Positions 33,439 through 42,365 of a stretch of DNA of 64,000 nt are shown here, piece by piece. The stretch covers positions 380,121 to 444,120 of the forward strand of contig NZ_KQ949026.1 of NCBI RefSeq assembly GCF_001514285.1, in the 5' to 3' direction. This stretch comes from Streptomyces sp. DSM 15324 (GTDB taxonomy: Bacteria > Actinomycetota > Actinomycetes > Streptomycetales > Streptomycetaceae). A model generated the notes under the pieces. It searched no databases and was not told the DNA's origin. It worked only from the letters and a program-made list of their open reading frames with translations. The translations under genes and the position numbers were made by a program. Position 1 is the first letter of the stretch; the number at the start of each line of letters is the position of its first letter.

Positions 33439-36246
33439 TCAGCCCACCGAGGAGTAGGCGACGACCCCGCGCAGCACCTGCTCGACCGCCTTGCGCGCCG
33501 CCCTGGCCACGGTGGACCCCTCCGTCGGAGCCGCCGCGGAGATCTGTCCGAGCACGTCGATGACCTGCTTGCACCAGCGCACGAAGTCACCGGCCGGCAT
33601 CTCCGCCTCCCGCAGCACCTCGTCGAGACCCTTACCGGACGCCCACATGTACACGGCCCAGGCGAACCCGAGATCGGGCTCACGCTGCCCGACCCCTTCG
33701 GTCTGGTTGATCCGGAAGTCCTCCTCCAGGGCGTCCAGGCGCCCCCAGATCCGGACCATCTCGCCCAGGGCGGCCTTGGCCTTGCCGGACGGCAGCTTCG
33801 GGGCCATCGCGTCGTCCCCGACGCGCGCCTCGTACACCAGCGCGGAGACGCAGGCGGCGAGTTCGGCGGGGGCGAGCCCCTCCCACACCCCGGCCCGCAG
33901 GCACTCGCTGGCCAGCAGATCCAGCTCGCCGTAGAGCCGGGCCAGCCGCTTGCCGTCGTCGGTGACCTCGTCGCCCCGCAGATAGTCGAGTTCGGTCAGC
34001 AGCGCGACGATCCGGTCGAAGGTCCGGGCGATGGTGTTGGTGCGTCCCTCGATCCGCCGCTCCAGCTGCGAGGTGTCCCGCAGCAGCCGGTGGTAGCGCT
34101 CGGCCCACCGGGCGTGGTCCTCACGCTCGGCGCACCCGTGGCAGGCGTGCGCCCGGATCGCCGCGCGCAGCCGCGCGATCTCGCGGTCGTCGGCGGCCTG
34201 CGACCGCTTCTTGCGGGCCCGCTCCGGCGGGATGTGCCCGGCCTTGGTGCGCAGCGCGGACGCCAGGTCCCGACGGGACTGCGGGGAACGCGGGTTGAAG
34301 GACTTCGGGATCCGCATCCGCTCCAACGCCTCGACCGGCACCGGGAAGTCCATCGACGCCAGCCGCTTGACCTGCCGTTCGGCCGTCAGCACCAGGGGGC
34401 GCGGGCCGTCGTGCTGGTCGAAGCCGCGGTGTCCGTTGGCCCGCCCGGCCGGCAGCCCGGGGTCCAGGACCAGCGCCAGACCGGCGTACTTGCCCGTCGG
34501 TACGTGGATGACGTCGCCCGGCTTGAGCTTCTCCAGGGCGACGGCCGCCTCCGCCCGCCGCTCGACCGCGCCCTGCCGGGCCAACTCGGTCTCCCGGTCC
34601 TTGAGTTCACGCCGCAGCCGGGCGTACTCCTCGAAGTCGCCGAGGTGGCAGGTCATGGAGGCCTTGTAACCCTCGAGTCCCTCCTCGTTGCGCTGCACCT
34701 GCCGGGAGATCCCCACGACCGAACGGTCCGCCTGGAACTGGGCGAAGGAGGTCTCCAGCAGCTCCCGCGACCGGTGCCGCCCGAACTGCTCCACCAGGTT
34801 GACCGCCATGTTGTACGACGGCTTGAAGCTGGAGCGCAGTGGGTACGTGCGGGTGCCGGCCAGTCCCGCGAGGTGGTCGGGGTTCATGGCGCGCTGCCAC
34901 AGCACCACGGCATGACCCTCGACGTCGATGCCGCGGCGCCCCGCACGCCCCGTCAACTGGGTGTACTCACCGGGGGTGATGTCGGCGTGCTGCTCGCCGT
35001 TCCACTTGACGAGCTTCTCCAGGACCACCGACCGGGCGGGCATGTTGATGCCGAGCGCGAGGGTCTCCGTCGCGAACACGGCCTTGACCAGCCCGCGGAC
35101 GAACAGTTCCTCGACGACCTCCTTGAACGTCGGCAGCATGCCCGCGTGGTGGGCGGCGATCCCGCGTTCGAGGCCCTCCAGCCACTCGTAGTAGCCGAGG
35201 ACGTGCAGGTCCTCCCGCGGGATCGCGGCCGTGCGCTCCTCGACCAGGGTGCGCACTTCGGCCCGGGCGTCCTCGTCGTTGAGCCGCAGCCCGGCGTACA
35301 GGCACTGCTGGACGGCTGCCTCGCAGGCGGCACGGCTGAAGATGAAGGTGATCGCGGGCAGCAGGCCCTCGGCGTCGAGGCGCTCGATGACCTCGGGCCG
35401 CCCCGGGGTCCACACCCGGGACCGCTGGCGCCGCTCCCGCTCCCGGTCGGCCTCGCGCATGGCTCTGCCGCGTCTGCGGTCCTGGTAGGAGGGCCGGCTG
35501 GCCTCCATCCTGGCCAGCCGGGTGAGATCGGGGTTGACCGCCCTGCGGTGGCCCTCGCCCTCCTCGAACAGGTCGTACATCCGGCGTCCGGCCAGCACGT
35601 GCTGGAACAGCGGCACGGGCCGGTGCTCGGAGACGATCACCTCGGTGTCGCCGCGGACGGTGTCCAGCCAGTCGCCGAACTCCTCGGCGTTGGACACGGT
35701 CGCGGAGAGGGAGACCAGGGTGACCGACTCGGGGAGGTGGATGATCACCTCCTCCCAGACCGCGCCCCGGAAGCGGTCGGAGAGGTAATGCACCTCGTCC
35801 ATCACCACGTACCCGAGGCCGAGGAGGGTCTGCGAGCCGGCGTACAGCATGTTCCGCAGGACCTCGGTGGTCATCACGACCACCGGGGCGTCGGAGTTGA
35901 CGCTGTTGTCACCGGTGAGCAGGCCGACCTTCTCGGCGCCGTAACGGCGGCACAGATCGGAGTACTTCTGGTTCGACAGGGCCTTGATGGGGGTCGTGTA
36001 GAAGCACTTCTTGCCCTGTTGCAGGGCGAGGTGGACGGCGAACTCGCCCACGATCGTCTTGCCGGAGCCGGTGGGGGCGGCCACCAGGACGCCCTTGCCC
36101 GCCTCGAGTGCCTGACATGCCTCGATCTGGAAGGGGTCGAGACCGAAGTCGTACATCTCGCGGAAGGACGCGAGCGCGGTGGCCTGCTCGGCGGCACGAC
36201 TGCGCGCCGCCGCGTACCGCTCGGCCGGGGAGAGGTCGTCTGTCAT
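33439..36246 (-). CDS. Ski2/Mtr4-like DEAD/DEAH-box RNA helicase (HelY type)
   Basis: A 935-residue superfamily 2 helicase starting at ATG 36246 (MTDDLSPAERYAAAR). Motifs are complete: Walker A APTGSGKT, TTPIKALSNQKY (Ia), VVMDEVHYLSD (II), SLSATVSNAEEF (III), TFIFSRAACE (IV), ATETLALGINMPA (V) and QLTGRAGRRGID (VI). After the helicase core come a beta-barrel arch-like part and the C-terminal DSHCT helical domain. It belongs with actinobacterial HelY proteins, presumed to act in RNA processing or decay. It lies downstream of tatC on the same strand but behind a strong hairpin, so it is probably transcribed on its own. Confidence 0.93.
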   Translation of the reverse strand: MTDDLSPAERYAAARSRAAEQATALASFREMYDFGLDPFQIEACQALEAGKGVLVAAPTGSGKTIVGEFAVHLALQQGKKCFYTTPIKALSNQKYSDLCRRYGAEKVGLLTGDNSVNSDAPVVVMTTEVLRNMLYAGSQTLLGLGYVVMDEVHYLSDRFRGAVWEEVIIHLPESVTLVSLSATVSNAEEFGDWLDTVRGDTEVIVSEHRPVPLFQHVLAGRRMYDLFEEGEGHRRAVNPDLTRLARMEASRPSYQDRRRGRAMREADRERERRQRSRVWTPGRPEVIERLDAEGLLPAITFIFSRAACEAAVQQCLYAGLRLNDEDARAEVRTLVEERTAAIPREDLHVLGYYEWLEGLERGIAAHHAGMLPTFKEVVEELFVRGLVKAVFATETLALGINMPARSVVLEKLVKWNGEQHADITPGEYTQLTGRAGRRGIDVEGHAVVLWQRAMNPDHLAGLAGTRTYPLRSSFKPSYNMAVNLVEQFGRHRSRELLETSFAQFQADRSVVGISRQVQRNEEGLEGYKASMTCHLGDFEEYARLRRELKDRETELARQGAVERRAEAAVALEKLKPGDVIHVPTGKYAGLALVLDPGLPAGRANGHRGFDQHDGPRPLVLTAERQVKRLASMDFPVPVEALERMRIPKSFNPRSPQSRRDLASALRTKAGHIPPERARKKRSQAADDREIARLRAAIRAHACHGCAEREDHARWAERYHRLLRDTSQLERRIEGRTNTIARTFDRIVALLTELDYLRGDEVTDDGKRLARLYGELDLLASECLRAGVWEGLAPAELAACVSALVYEARVGDDAMAPKLPSGKAKAALGEMVRIWGRLDALEEDFRINQTEGVGQREPDLGFAWAVYMWASGKGLDEVLREAEMPAGDFVRWCKQVIDVLGQISAAAPTEGSTVARAARKAVEQVLRGVVAYSSVG

Positions 36247-36383
36247 CGTGCTTTCGAGCGTACCGGGAGCCTGTGACAACAGGACGATCAATATCCCGAT
36301 CGGTGCCGGCGAAACCTGTGATCACGCAGTTCAGGGGCCTACGGTGCGTACCGCCCCGGCCACGGTGCGCGCCAGGACGCCGA

Positions 36384-36419
36384 AGCGGCCGGCCGCACAG
36401 GGTGTGCGCGCCGGCCGCT
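36384..36419. terminator. Long hairpin between tatC and the helicase gene
   Basis: AGCGGCCGGC-CGCACA pairs with TGTGCG-CGCCGGCCGCT around a GGG loop, with a single bulged base. The stem of about 16 pairs lies just downstream of the tatC stop codon (minus strand) and should end the tatA-tatC transcript. Confidence 0.75.
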
Positions 36420-36433
36420 CAGGCATCCGGGGA

Positions 36434-37378
36434 TCAGGTGACGTCGTCGTATCCGTTGACGCGCTCCGGGCCCGCCTGCTCGGGCAGGGCACGGCCCGGG
36501 GACACGGACTCGACCTCGCCGATCGCCTCGGGGGTGAGATCCAGCTCGGAGGCCTCGTCGTCGGCGGGGCCCTCGGCCTCCAGCCGACGCTTGCGCCTGT
36601 CGTTCAGCAGGGCGAAGCCCGTGGCGAGGAAGTACAGCACGATGATCGGCGCGGCAAGCGAGAGCATCGACACCGGGTCGACGGTCGGGGTGGCGAAGGC
36701 CGCGAAGATGGTGACACCGAGGATCATGCCCCGCCACCAGCCGAGCATCCGTCGGCCGCCGATGAGCCCGGTCAGGTTGAGCATCACCAGCAGCAGGGGC
36801 AGCTCGAAGGAGAGACCGAAGACGATCACCATGCGGGTCACTAGGTCGAGCAGGTCGTCCAGCGGCAGCAGGTTCACCGCTCCGTCCGGAGTGAAGCCGA
36901 GCAGCACGGTCGCGGCCGCGGGCAGCACGTGGTACGAGAACCACGCGCCGGCGAGGAACAGGGGGACGCCGCTGCCGACGAAGGCGTAGGCGTACTTCCG
37001 CTCGTGCTTGTGCAGGCCGGGCGCGATGAACGCCCAGAGCTGGTAGAGCCACACCGGGCTGGCGACCACCACACCGGCCGTCAGGGACACCTTGATCATC
37101 AGCGTGAAGGGACCCATGAGGCCCGACATCGTGATGTTGCCGCAGGCCCCGTCGCTCTCCTTCGCCAGCTCCGAGAACGGCCTGGAGCAGCCCACCGCCT
37201 CCTGGATGGGGTGGGTGAGGAGATTGATGATGTCCTGGTAGTAGACAGCGGCGACAGTCGCCCCGACCACAATGGCCAGGACCGACTTCCCGAGCCGGTT
37301 GCGCAGCTCACGAAGGTGATCCGCGAGGGGCATCCGCCCCTCGGGGTCCTTCTCCTGCTTGCGGGCAGACTTGAGCAA
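36434..37378 (-). CDS. tatC: Sec-independent translocase subunit TatC
   Basis: A 314-residue integral membrane protein starting at TTG 37378 with GAGG eight bases upstream. It has six hydrophobic segments and TatC signatures: MPLADHLRELRNRL at the N-terminus (the twin-arginine recognition region), VSLTAGVVVASPVWLYQLWAFIAPGLHKHERKY and FGLSFELPLLLVMLNLTGL with the conserved glutamate. The last 65 residues are an acidic cytoplasmic tail that is longer than in enterobacteria, as usual for streptomycetes. It binds Tat signal peptides and forms the receptor complex for folded-protein export. It is 47 bases after tatA. Confidence 0.97.
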   Translation of the reverse strand: MLKSARKQEKDPEGRMPLADHLRELRNRLGKSVLAIVVGATVAAVYYQDIINLLTHPIQEAVGCSRPFSELAKESDGACGNITMSGLMGPFTLMIKVSLTAGVVVASPVWLYQLWAFIAPGLHKHERKYAYAFVGSGVPLFLAGAWFSYHVLPAAATVLLGFTPDGAVNLLPLDDLLDLVTRMVIVFGLSFELPLLLVMLNLTGLIGGRRMLGWWRGMILGVTIFAAFATPTVDPVSMLSLAAPIIVLYFLATGFALLNDRRKRRLEAEGPADDEASELDLTPEAIGEVESVSPGRALPEQAGPERVNGYDDVT

Positions 37379-37425
37379 CCCACATCCTCATCTCGTACAG
37401 CGGGCCGGAGGTCACCGGCCCTGCG

Positions 37426-37713
37426 TCAGCGCTGGGTCGTGTCCGTCGGCTCGGTGACCGGGCGGGAGCTGGTCACATCGCCGGGGGCGGCCTGGATGGT
37501 GCGCTGCGCGGGCGGCTGCTCGCCGGGGTTCGGCGGGCCCGCCGGAGTGGCGGTGCTGTTGCCCTCTTCCTTCATCGCCTTGGCCTCGCTCTTGAGGATG
37601 CGCGCGGACTTGCCGAGCGAGCGGGCCATGTCCGGAAGCTTCTTCGCGCCGAACAGCAGGATGATGACGACGAGGATGAGAATGATCTCGGGGGCGCCGA
37701 GCCTTCCGAACAT
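37426..37713 (-). CDS. tatA: Sec-independent translocase subunit TatA
   Basis: A 95-residue protein starting at ATG 37713. It has the single N-terminal membrane segment APEIILILVVIILLFGAKKLPDMARSLGKSARI with the FGxKKLP hinge and an amphipathic helix after it, followed by a Pro/Thr-rich tail. TatA oligomers form the export path in the twin-arginine system, working with TatC encoded just downstream. A 20-bp palindrome lies 41 bases upstream. Confidence 0.96.
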   Translation of the reverse strand: MFGRLGAPEIILILVVIILLFGAKKLPDMARSLGKSARILKSEAKAMKEEGNSTATPAGPPNPGEQPPAQRTIQAAPGDVTSSRPVTEPTDTTQR

Positions 37714-37753
37714 AAGTCTTTACCTTCTCACCGAGGCGGCTGGGGTGGGGGTC

Positions 37754-37773
37754 CTGTCCGACTGGTCGGACAG
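37754..37773. promoter_or_regulatory. 20-bp palindrome upstream of tatA
   Basis: CTGTCCGAC-TG-GTCGGACAG is a perfect palindrome with 9-bp arms, followed at once by another half site, ATGTCCGAAC. It sits in the upstream region of the tatA-tatC unit, in the position of an operator. No known regulator is assigned. A hairpin in the leader RNA is an alternative reading. Confidence 0.5.
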
Positions 37774-37997
37774 ATGTCCGAACGATCGTGCTGGCAGCGA
37801 TCGTAACGCTCAGGGGTGAACGCGAGGCAATCCCCGTGCGTACTCCCGATCCGCGGTCCGGGCCTCGTTCTCCGGGCCGCGATCTGCACACTACCCGCCC
37901 ACGCCGCCACGGCGGGAGGGCGAAGTGGCCCAAAACGCATTCGGTGGCGGACTCACAGAACCACCACAGCCCTGCACCGGGGCCGGCACGGCGCCCC

Positions 37998-38192
37998 TCA
38001 CAGCGCGTCCACGGCACCGGCCACGCTCACCGACGCCCGCTCCAGCTCCTCGGCGGCCCGGCTGATCCGCCGGGCGGACTCCGTGACCTGCCGGCCCAGC
38101 CGCCGCGCCTCCACGAAGACCCGTACGGCGAAGGCCGCGAGGACGGCGAGACCCACGAAACCCACGGCTACCGCGAACATCGGCCAGAACAT
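37998..38192 (-). CDS. Small single-pass membrane protein
   Basis: A 64-residue protein: a hydrophobic segment at residues 1-25 (FWPMFAVAVGFVGLAVLAAFAV) followed by a charged amphipathic helix rich in Arg and Glu (RRLGRQVTESARRISRAAEELERA). It begins 19 bases after the stop of the zinc-ribbon gene upstream. Small proteins of this type are conserved between tatA and pafC in streptomycetes. Function unknown; the shape resembles DUF948-like or t-SNARE-like membrane helices. Confidence 0.8.
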   Translation of the reverse strand: MFWPMFAVAVGFVGLAVLAAFAVRVFVEARRLGRQVTESARRISRAAEELERASVSVAGAVDAL

Positions 38193-38211
38193 GAGGCGAG
38201 CCTAGACCCTG

Positions 38212-38502
38212 CTACGGCGCCTGGAGCCGCAGGGTGCGCACCCCGCCGCCCAGCAGCAGCTCCACGATCCGCTCACCGGCCGGCTTGCGCACCGCCACCC
38301 CGCAGTCGGGGCAGGTGAACGAGTAGAACGTGGTGCGGCTGGTGGCGCCGATGGCCAGCCGCAGAGCGCCCGCCGCCAGCTCGAAATACCCACGGCAGTC
38401 CGGGCAGCCCGCCCGGAACGTCACCGGCCCCACACTGCGCATGCCCGCGAACGCCGAAGCCACCGAGATGCCCCGCGCACCGGACGCCACCGACTCGCTC
38501 AC
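38212..38502 (-). CDS. Small zinc-ribbon protein
   Basis: A 96-residue protein starting at ATG 38502. It has two CPDC knuckles (residues about 33-36 and 64-67) in the spacing of a zinc ribbon, with beta-strand-rich sequence between them. There are no catalytic motifs. It lies eight bases after the pafC stop codon and 19 bases before the small membrane protein, so it is probably in the pafB-pafC transcript. Nothing shows a role directly; nucleic-acid or protein binding is usual for such folds. Confidence 0.8.
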   Translation of the reverse strand: MSESVASGARGISVASAFAGMRSVGPVTFRAGCPDCRGYFELAAGALRLAIGATSRTTFYSFTCPDCGVAVRKPAGERIVELLLGGGVRTLRLQAP

Positions 38503-38510
38503 CGCTCCTC

Positions 38511-39665
38511 CTACCCCTTCGACCGCGCCTCGGACCGCCCCTCGGCCGGCCCGTCGTACCGCACGCCGTCCGGCACCTCGGCCGGGCCGCCGGACCGGCC
38601 GTCGACCGGACCGCCGCGCCGCTCGTCACCGCGGGCCGACGGCACCTCGGGCGCCGCCGGGACCTCGGCCGCCGCCGACGCCTCGATGCCGTCGTACGCG
38701 GCCAGCGCCTCGCGGGCGGCCCGGCGGGCGCTGCCCGCCAGGTCCGGCGGCGAGACGATCCGGCCGTCGCGACCGAGCCGCAGGGCCAGCCGCCTGAGCG
38801 AGGCCGGGTCGGGCGTGCGCAGAGTGATACGCAGCCCACCGTCGGGAAGCTCATCGGCGCTGTCGTGCGGGTAGTACTCGGCGACCCAGCGACCGCCCGG
38901 ACCCACCTCGACCACGACCTCCGGATCCTCGGCGGCGGGCTGCACCAGCGCCTCCGACAGATCACGCAGCTCGATCTCCGGCGGCGCCGACGGCTCGTCC
39001 AGGATCCTGATCTCGGCGACCCGGTCCAGCCGGAACGTGCGCCGCGCCTCGGAGCGGCGGCACCACGCCTCCACGTACGTGTGCCCGACGCTGACCAGAC
39101 GGATGGGGTCGATCTCGCGCTCGCTGAGCTCGTCGCGTGCCGGAGAGTAGTAGCGGATCCACAGCCGGCGGCGCTCGGAGATCGCCCGGTCGACGTCCGC
39201 GAAGACCCCGCCCTCGGACTCGAACGTCACCGACAGCCGCGCACTCGCGCCCGCCGCCTCACCGGCCGCCGCCTCGACCTTCGCCGTCGCCCGCAGCAGG
39301 GCCTGCCGGTCGCCCTCCCGCAGACCGGGCAGCGTCGCCACCGCGCGCGCCGCCACCAGCAGCGCGGTCGCCTCGTCGGCCGCCAGCCGCAGCGGCTCCG
39401 CGGCGTCCGCGCCCAGCGCCGCCGGATTGTGCCACCAGATGCGCTCACCGTCGGTGTCGATGTCGAGCAGATCGCCACCGCGGAAGCTGGTGCCGCACAT
39501 GGGCAGCACATCGAGGTCCGAGACCAGCTCGTCCTCCGTGATGCCGAAGGCGCGCGCCACGTCCTCGATCCGCGCCCCCGGGCGCTCCCTGAGATAGGTC
39601 ACCAGGGAGAGCATCCGACGGGTCTGGTCGATCGCGTTCGCCGGCCTGACCGGTTTGCCTGCCAC
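38511..39665 (-). CDS. pafC: WYL-domain transcriptional regulator PafC
   Basis: A 384-residue protein with an N-terminal winged helix (ARIEDVARAFGITEDELVSDLDVLPMCG), a WYL domain (LWIRYYSPARDELSEREIDPIRLVSVGHTYVEAWCRRSEARRTFRLDRV) and a WCX C-terminal domain. About 60 residues of charged, low-complexity tail follow. In mycobacteria PafB and PafC form a heterodimer that activates the LexA-independent DNA-damage response. The gene comes 18 bases after pafB, so they are co-transcribed. Unlike in mycobacteria the pair is separated from pafA by two FKBP genes. Confidence 0.92.
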   Translation of the reverse strand: MAGKPVRPANAIDQTRRMLSLVTYLRERPGARIEDVARAFGITEDELVSDLDVLPMCGTSFRGGDLLDIDTDGERIWWHNPAALGADAAEPLRLAADEATALLVAARAVATLPGLREGDRQALLRATAKVEAAAGEAAGASARLSVTFESEGGVFADVDRAISERRRLWIRYYSPARDELSEREIDPIRLVSVGHTYVEAWCRRSEARRTFRLDRVAEIRILDEPSAPPEIELRDLSEALVQPAAEDPEVVVEVGPGGRWVAEYYPHDSADELPDGGLRITLRTPDPASLRRLALRLGRDGRIVSPPDLAGSARRAAREALAAYDGIEASAAAEVPAAPEVPSARGDERRGGPVDGRSGGPAEVPDGVRYDGPAEGRSEARSKG

Positions 39666-39683
39666 GTCTTGCTCCGCTCCCCC

Positions 39684-40679
39684 TCAGCCCTTGGCCACGG
39701 CCCGCAGCCGGTCCACGACGTCCGCCCGCAGCTCCGCGGGCTCCAGCACGACCACGTCCGGCCCGAACTCCACCAGCCAGGCGTCCAGCCCGTGCCCGTA
39801 CGGAATCTCCAACTCGTCCCAGCCGTCACCGAGTTCCCGGACGGCCGTGGCCTTCGCCCGCAAGGGGTACCCGGCGCCGGTGCGCAGCCGGATCAGCGCG
39901 CTGCGGTCCGCGGTCTCCCCCGCCCAGCTCGCCACGGTCTCCCGGACCGTCACGACATCGGGGACGGGCACGGTGAAACCCGCCCCGCGCGAGCGGACCC
40001 GGCCGGTGATCCGCGACAGCCGGAACACCCGCTCGGCACCGCGCTCCCGGTCGAAGCCCGCGAGATACCAGTGCCCGCGCCAGCACTCCAGGGCCCACGG
40101 CTCCACATGGCGGGGCTCGGGACGGGCGGCGGTGGCCTTGCGGTAGTCGAACACCACCGGCCGGCGGTCCCGGCAGGCCAGCATCAGCGGCTCGAAGGCC
40201 GCCTCGTGCACGGGGATCCTCGGCTCCAGCGCGCCGTGCGCCTCGTACGGATCGACGTCCTCGGGCAATCCGGCCGCGCGCAGCTTCTGCAGCGCGCCGC
40301 TCGCCGCGCCCGCGAGCCGGGCCTGCTGCCACACCTTCGCGGCCAGACCGAGAGCGGCGGCCTCCTCGGCGTCCAGGGTGATCGGCGGCAGCCGGTTGCT
40401 GTCCCGGCGCGCCAGATAGCCGATCTCGCCGTCCAGGCTCTCCACGGTCTCGATGACCAGGCCCAGCTCGCGCAGATCGTCCTTGTCCCGCTCGAACATC
40501 CGGTTGAAGGAGTCGTCACTGGCGGCCCCGGCCTCCGCCCGCGAGGCACCCCCGCCCGAGCGGGACGCCTCGACATAGGCCTCGATGGAGTCACGCAGCT
40601 CACGCTTGCTCAACGGCCTGCGCGTGCCCAGCAGACACAGCGCGAGGTTCATCAGCCGCTCAGCCTTGGCAATGGCCAT
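39684..40679 (-). CDS. pafB: WYL-domain transcriptional regulator PafB
   Basis: A 331-residue protein from ATG 40679 (MAIAKAERLMNLALCLLGTRRPLSKRELRDSIEAY begins the winged helix). It has the WYL domain with VVFDYRK, ALECWRGHWYLAGFDRERGAERVFRLSRI and a WCX-like C-terminal domain. It is the partner of PafC in the heterodimeric DNA-damage activator known from mycobacteria. The Ala/Gly-rich insert after the helix-turn-helix (residues 44-57) is a streptomycete feature. A hairpin upstream separates it from the FKBP gene. Confidence 0.92.
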   Translation of the reverse strand: MAIAKAERLMNLALCLLGTRRPLSKRELRDSIEAYVEASRSGGGASRAEAGAASDDSFNRMFERDKDDLRELGLVIETVESLDGEIGYLARRDSNRLPPITLDAEEAAALGLAAKVWQQARLAGAASGALQKLRAAGLPEDVDPYEAHGALEPRIPVHEAAFEPLMLACRDRRPVVFDYRKATAARPEPRHVEPWALECWRGHWYLAGFDRERGAERVFRLSRITGRVRSRGAGFTVPVPDVVTVRETVASWAGETADRSALIRLRTGAGYPLRAKATAVRELGDGWDELEIPYGHGLDAWLVEFGPDVVVLEPAELRADVVDRLRAVAKG

Positions 40680-40756
40680 CGACGCCCTTCGCCTCCCCTT
40701 CGATACGTACGATCGTCGACCGTACCGCCCCGCGGTCCCCCGGCAAAAGCCGAGGA

Positions 40757-40778
40757 CCCATGCCCGCGCAGGCATGGG
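40757..40778. terminator. Hairpin downstream of the FKBP gene
   Basis: CCCATGCC-CGCGCA-GGCATGGG is a perfect 8-bp stem with a 6-base loop. It lies 31 bases after the stop codon of the 123-residue FKBP gene (minus strand) and before pafB, so it should end the FKBP transcript. Confidence 0.65.
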
Positions 40779-40809
40779 CCCCGGCTGGTCACGACCGGTC
40801 GGACGGCGG

Positions 40810-41181
40810 TCAGACGGCGAGCAGGTCCACGACGAAGATCAGCGTCTCACCGGGCTTGATCGCCGGCGTGGGGCTGCGGTCGCCGTAGGCCAGGTGCGGC
40901 GGGATGGTCAGCCGGCGGCGGCCGCCGACCTTCATGCCCTGCACACCCTGGTCCCAGCCCTGGATGACACGGCCGCCACCCAGCGGGAAGCTGAACGGCG
41001 CGCCACGGTTCCAGCTGGCGTCGAACTCCTCGCCCGTGCTGAAGGAGACACCCACGTAGTGGACGGTGACGGTCCGACCGGCCTGCGCAACCTCGCCGTC
41101 GCCCTCCCAGATGTCCTTGATCTCGAGGTCCGCCGGCGGCTCGCCTTCGGGGAAGTCGATCTCGGGCTTCTCGTTGCTCAC
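40810..41181 (-). CDS. Cytoplasmic FKBP-type peptidyl-prolyl isomerase
   Basis: A 123-residue single-domain FKBP with the full active-site set: VTVHYVG, FDASWNRG, F-x-F (FSFPLGGGRVIQGWDQGVQGMKVGGRRRLTIPP) and AYGDRSP followed by LIFVVDLLAV. It lacks a signal peptide. It catalyses cis-trans isomerisation of prolyl bonds and would bind FK506-like drugs. It forms part of a pair with the exported two-domain FKBP encoded 71 bases upstream. Confidence 0.95.
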   Translation of the reverse strand: MSNEKPEIDFPEGEPPADLEIKDIWEGDGEVAQAGRTVTVHYVGVSFSTGEEFDASWNRGAPFSFPLGGGRVIQGWDQGVQGMKVGGRRRLTIPPHLAYGDRSPTPAIKPGETLIFVVDLLAV

Positions 41182-41252
41182 GTCACTGCTCCTGCTTGTC
41201 TACTGCTTCTCTACGGAAAGGCAACACGGACAGTCTTTCATCCCGGACGACG

Positions 41253-42257
41253 TCAGGACGCCGCCAGGATGTCCACCACGAACACCATCGTGGAGTCCTT
41301 CTCGATGCCGCTGCCACTCGGCGGGTTGTCCCCGTAGCCCAGCGACGGCGGAATCACGATCAGGACCCGGCTGCCCACCTTCTTGCCGGTCAGGCCCTGT
41401 GCCCATCCCTTGACGACCTGCTGGAGCGAGAAGGAGGTGGGAGCGCTGCGGTCGTACGACGAGTCGAACTTCTTGCCCGAGTCCCAGACGAAGCCCTGGT
41501 ACTGCACGACCACCGTGCTGTCGGCCGCGACCTTCTCGCCGTCGCCCTCGATCACATAGGTCGCCACCAGCTTCGTCGGGGGGTCCGTCTTCGGGATGTC
41601 GACCGAGGGCGCCTTGCCGTCGGTGTTCGTCCCGACCTTCGGCAGCTTCGCGTCGTCCTGCGGGACGTCCGTGCCCTTGGCGGAACTCTTGGCGTTGAAG
41701 GTGTCCTCCAGGTCCACCACGAACACCAGCGTGTCGGTGCCCTTGATGCCGGCCTGCGACTGGCCCTCCTTGCCGTAACCCCAGGTCGGCGGCACCGAGA
41801 ACTCCACCCGGCTGCCCACCTTCTTGCCGGTCAGGGCATAGCGCCAGCCGTCGATGATGGAGCCCGGGGCGAGCTGGATGAACAGCGGGGTCTTGCGGTC
41901 GTAGGAGTTGTCGAACACCTTTCCGGTGTCCCAGATCTGGCCCAGGTAGTTGGCCCAGATGAAGTCCTTCTCCGCGACCGTCTGACCGCCGCCAGCGATC
42001 ACCGTCTTCACCGCAAGCTGGTCCGACGGCTCACCCGTGCCCTTGGCCACCGTCGGCTTCTCACCGAACTTCGTCCCCGCCGTGATGGCAGGCAGCGGAC
42101 CGTCCACGATCTTGGGGGCGGGCGCCGCGGACGTCTCCGGGGCCGAGGGCGACGCGTCCTCACTCGCCTTGCTCGAGTCGGACTTGTCGTCCCCACAGGC
42201 GGAGAGCGTGACCAGCCCCGCGGGAACGGCGGCAAGCAGCAGTGAGCGTCGGCGCAC
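41253..42257 (-). CDS. Two-domain FKBP-type isomerase lipoprotein
   Basis: A 334-residue lipoprotein: signal MRRRSLLLAAVPAGLVTLSAC with lipobox LSAC (Cys 21), a Ser/Asp-rich linker, then two FKBP domains (residues about 75-185 and 215-334). The second keeps FDSSYDRSAPTSFSL, VVKGWAQGLTGKKVGSRVLIVIPP and GYGDNPPSGSGIEKDSTMVFVVD; the first is more divergent (IWDTGKVFDNSYDRKTPLFIQL). It would help fold exported proteins at the outer face of the membrane. A strong hairpin separates it from pafA. Confidence 0.94.
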   Translation of the reverse strand: MRRRSLLLAAVPAGLVTLSACGDDKSDSSKASEDASPSAPETSAAPAPKIVDGPLPAITAGTKFGEKPTVAKGTGEPSDQLAVKTVIAGGGQTVAEKDFIWANYLGQIWDTGKVFDNSYDRKTPLFIQLAPGSIIDGWRYALTGKKVGSRVEFSVPPTWGYGKEGQSQAGIKGTDTLVFVVDLEDTFNAKSSAKGTDVPQDDAKLPKVGTNTDGKAPSVDIPKTDPPTKLVATYVIEGDGEKVAADSTVVVQYQGFVWDSGKKFDSSYDRSAPTSFSLQQVVKGWAQGLTGKKVGSRVLIVIPPSLGYGDNPPSGSGIEKDSTMVFVVDILAAS

Positions 42258-42319
42258 GATAAAGCCTCGTAATCGGTCGATCTTGAAAAGGGCGTGCGCG
42301 CAACTCTACGGCGTGAGAA

Positions 42320-42347
42320 GGGCGCCGTACGGGAAACGTACGGCGCC
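42320..42347. terminator. Strong hairpin downstream of pafA
   Basis: GGGCGCCGTACG-GGAA-A-CGTACGGCGCCC forms a perfect 12-bp stem with a 5-base loop, 19 bases after the pafA stop codon (minus strand). It should terminate the MFS-pafA transcript before the FKBP lipoprotein gene. Confidence 0.85.
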
Positions 42348-42365
42348 CGTGTTGCGTTCCGGCAC

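Noticed and set aside
33397..36276. A 959-residue plus-strand open frame
   Set aside because: It is the antisense of the helicase gene and shows no domain.
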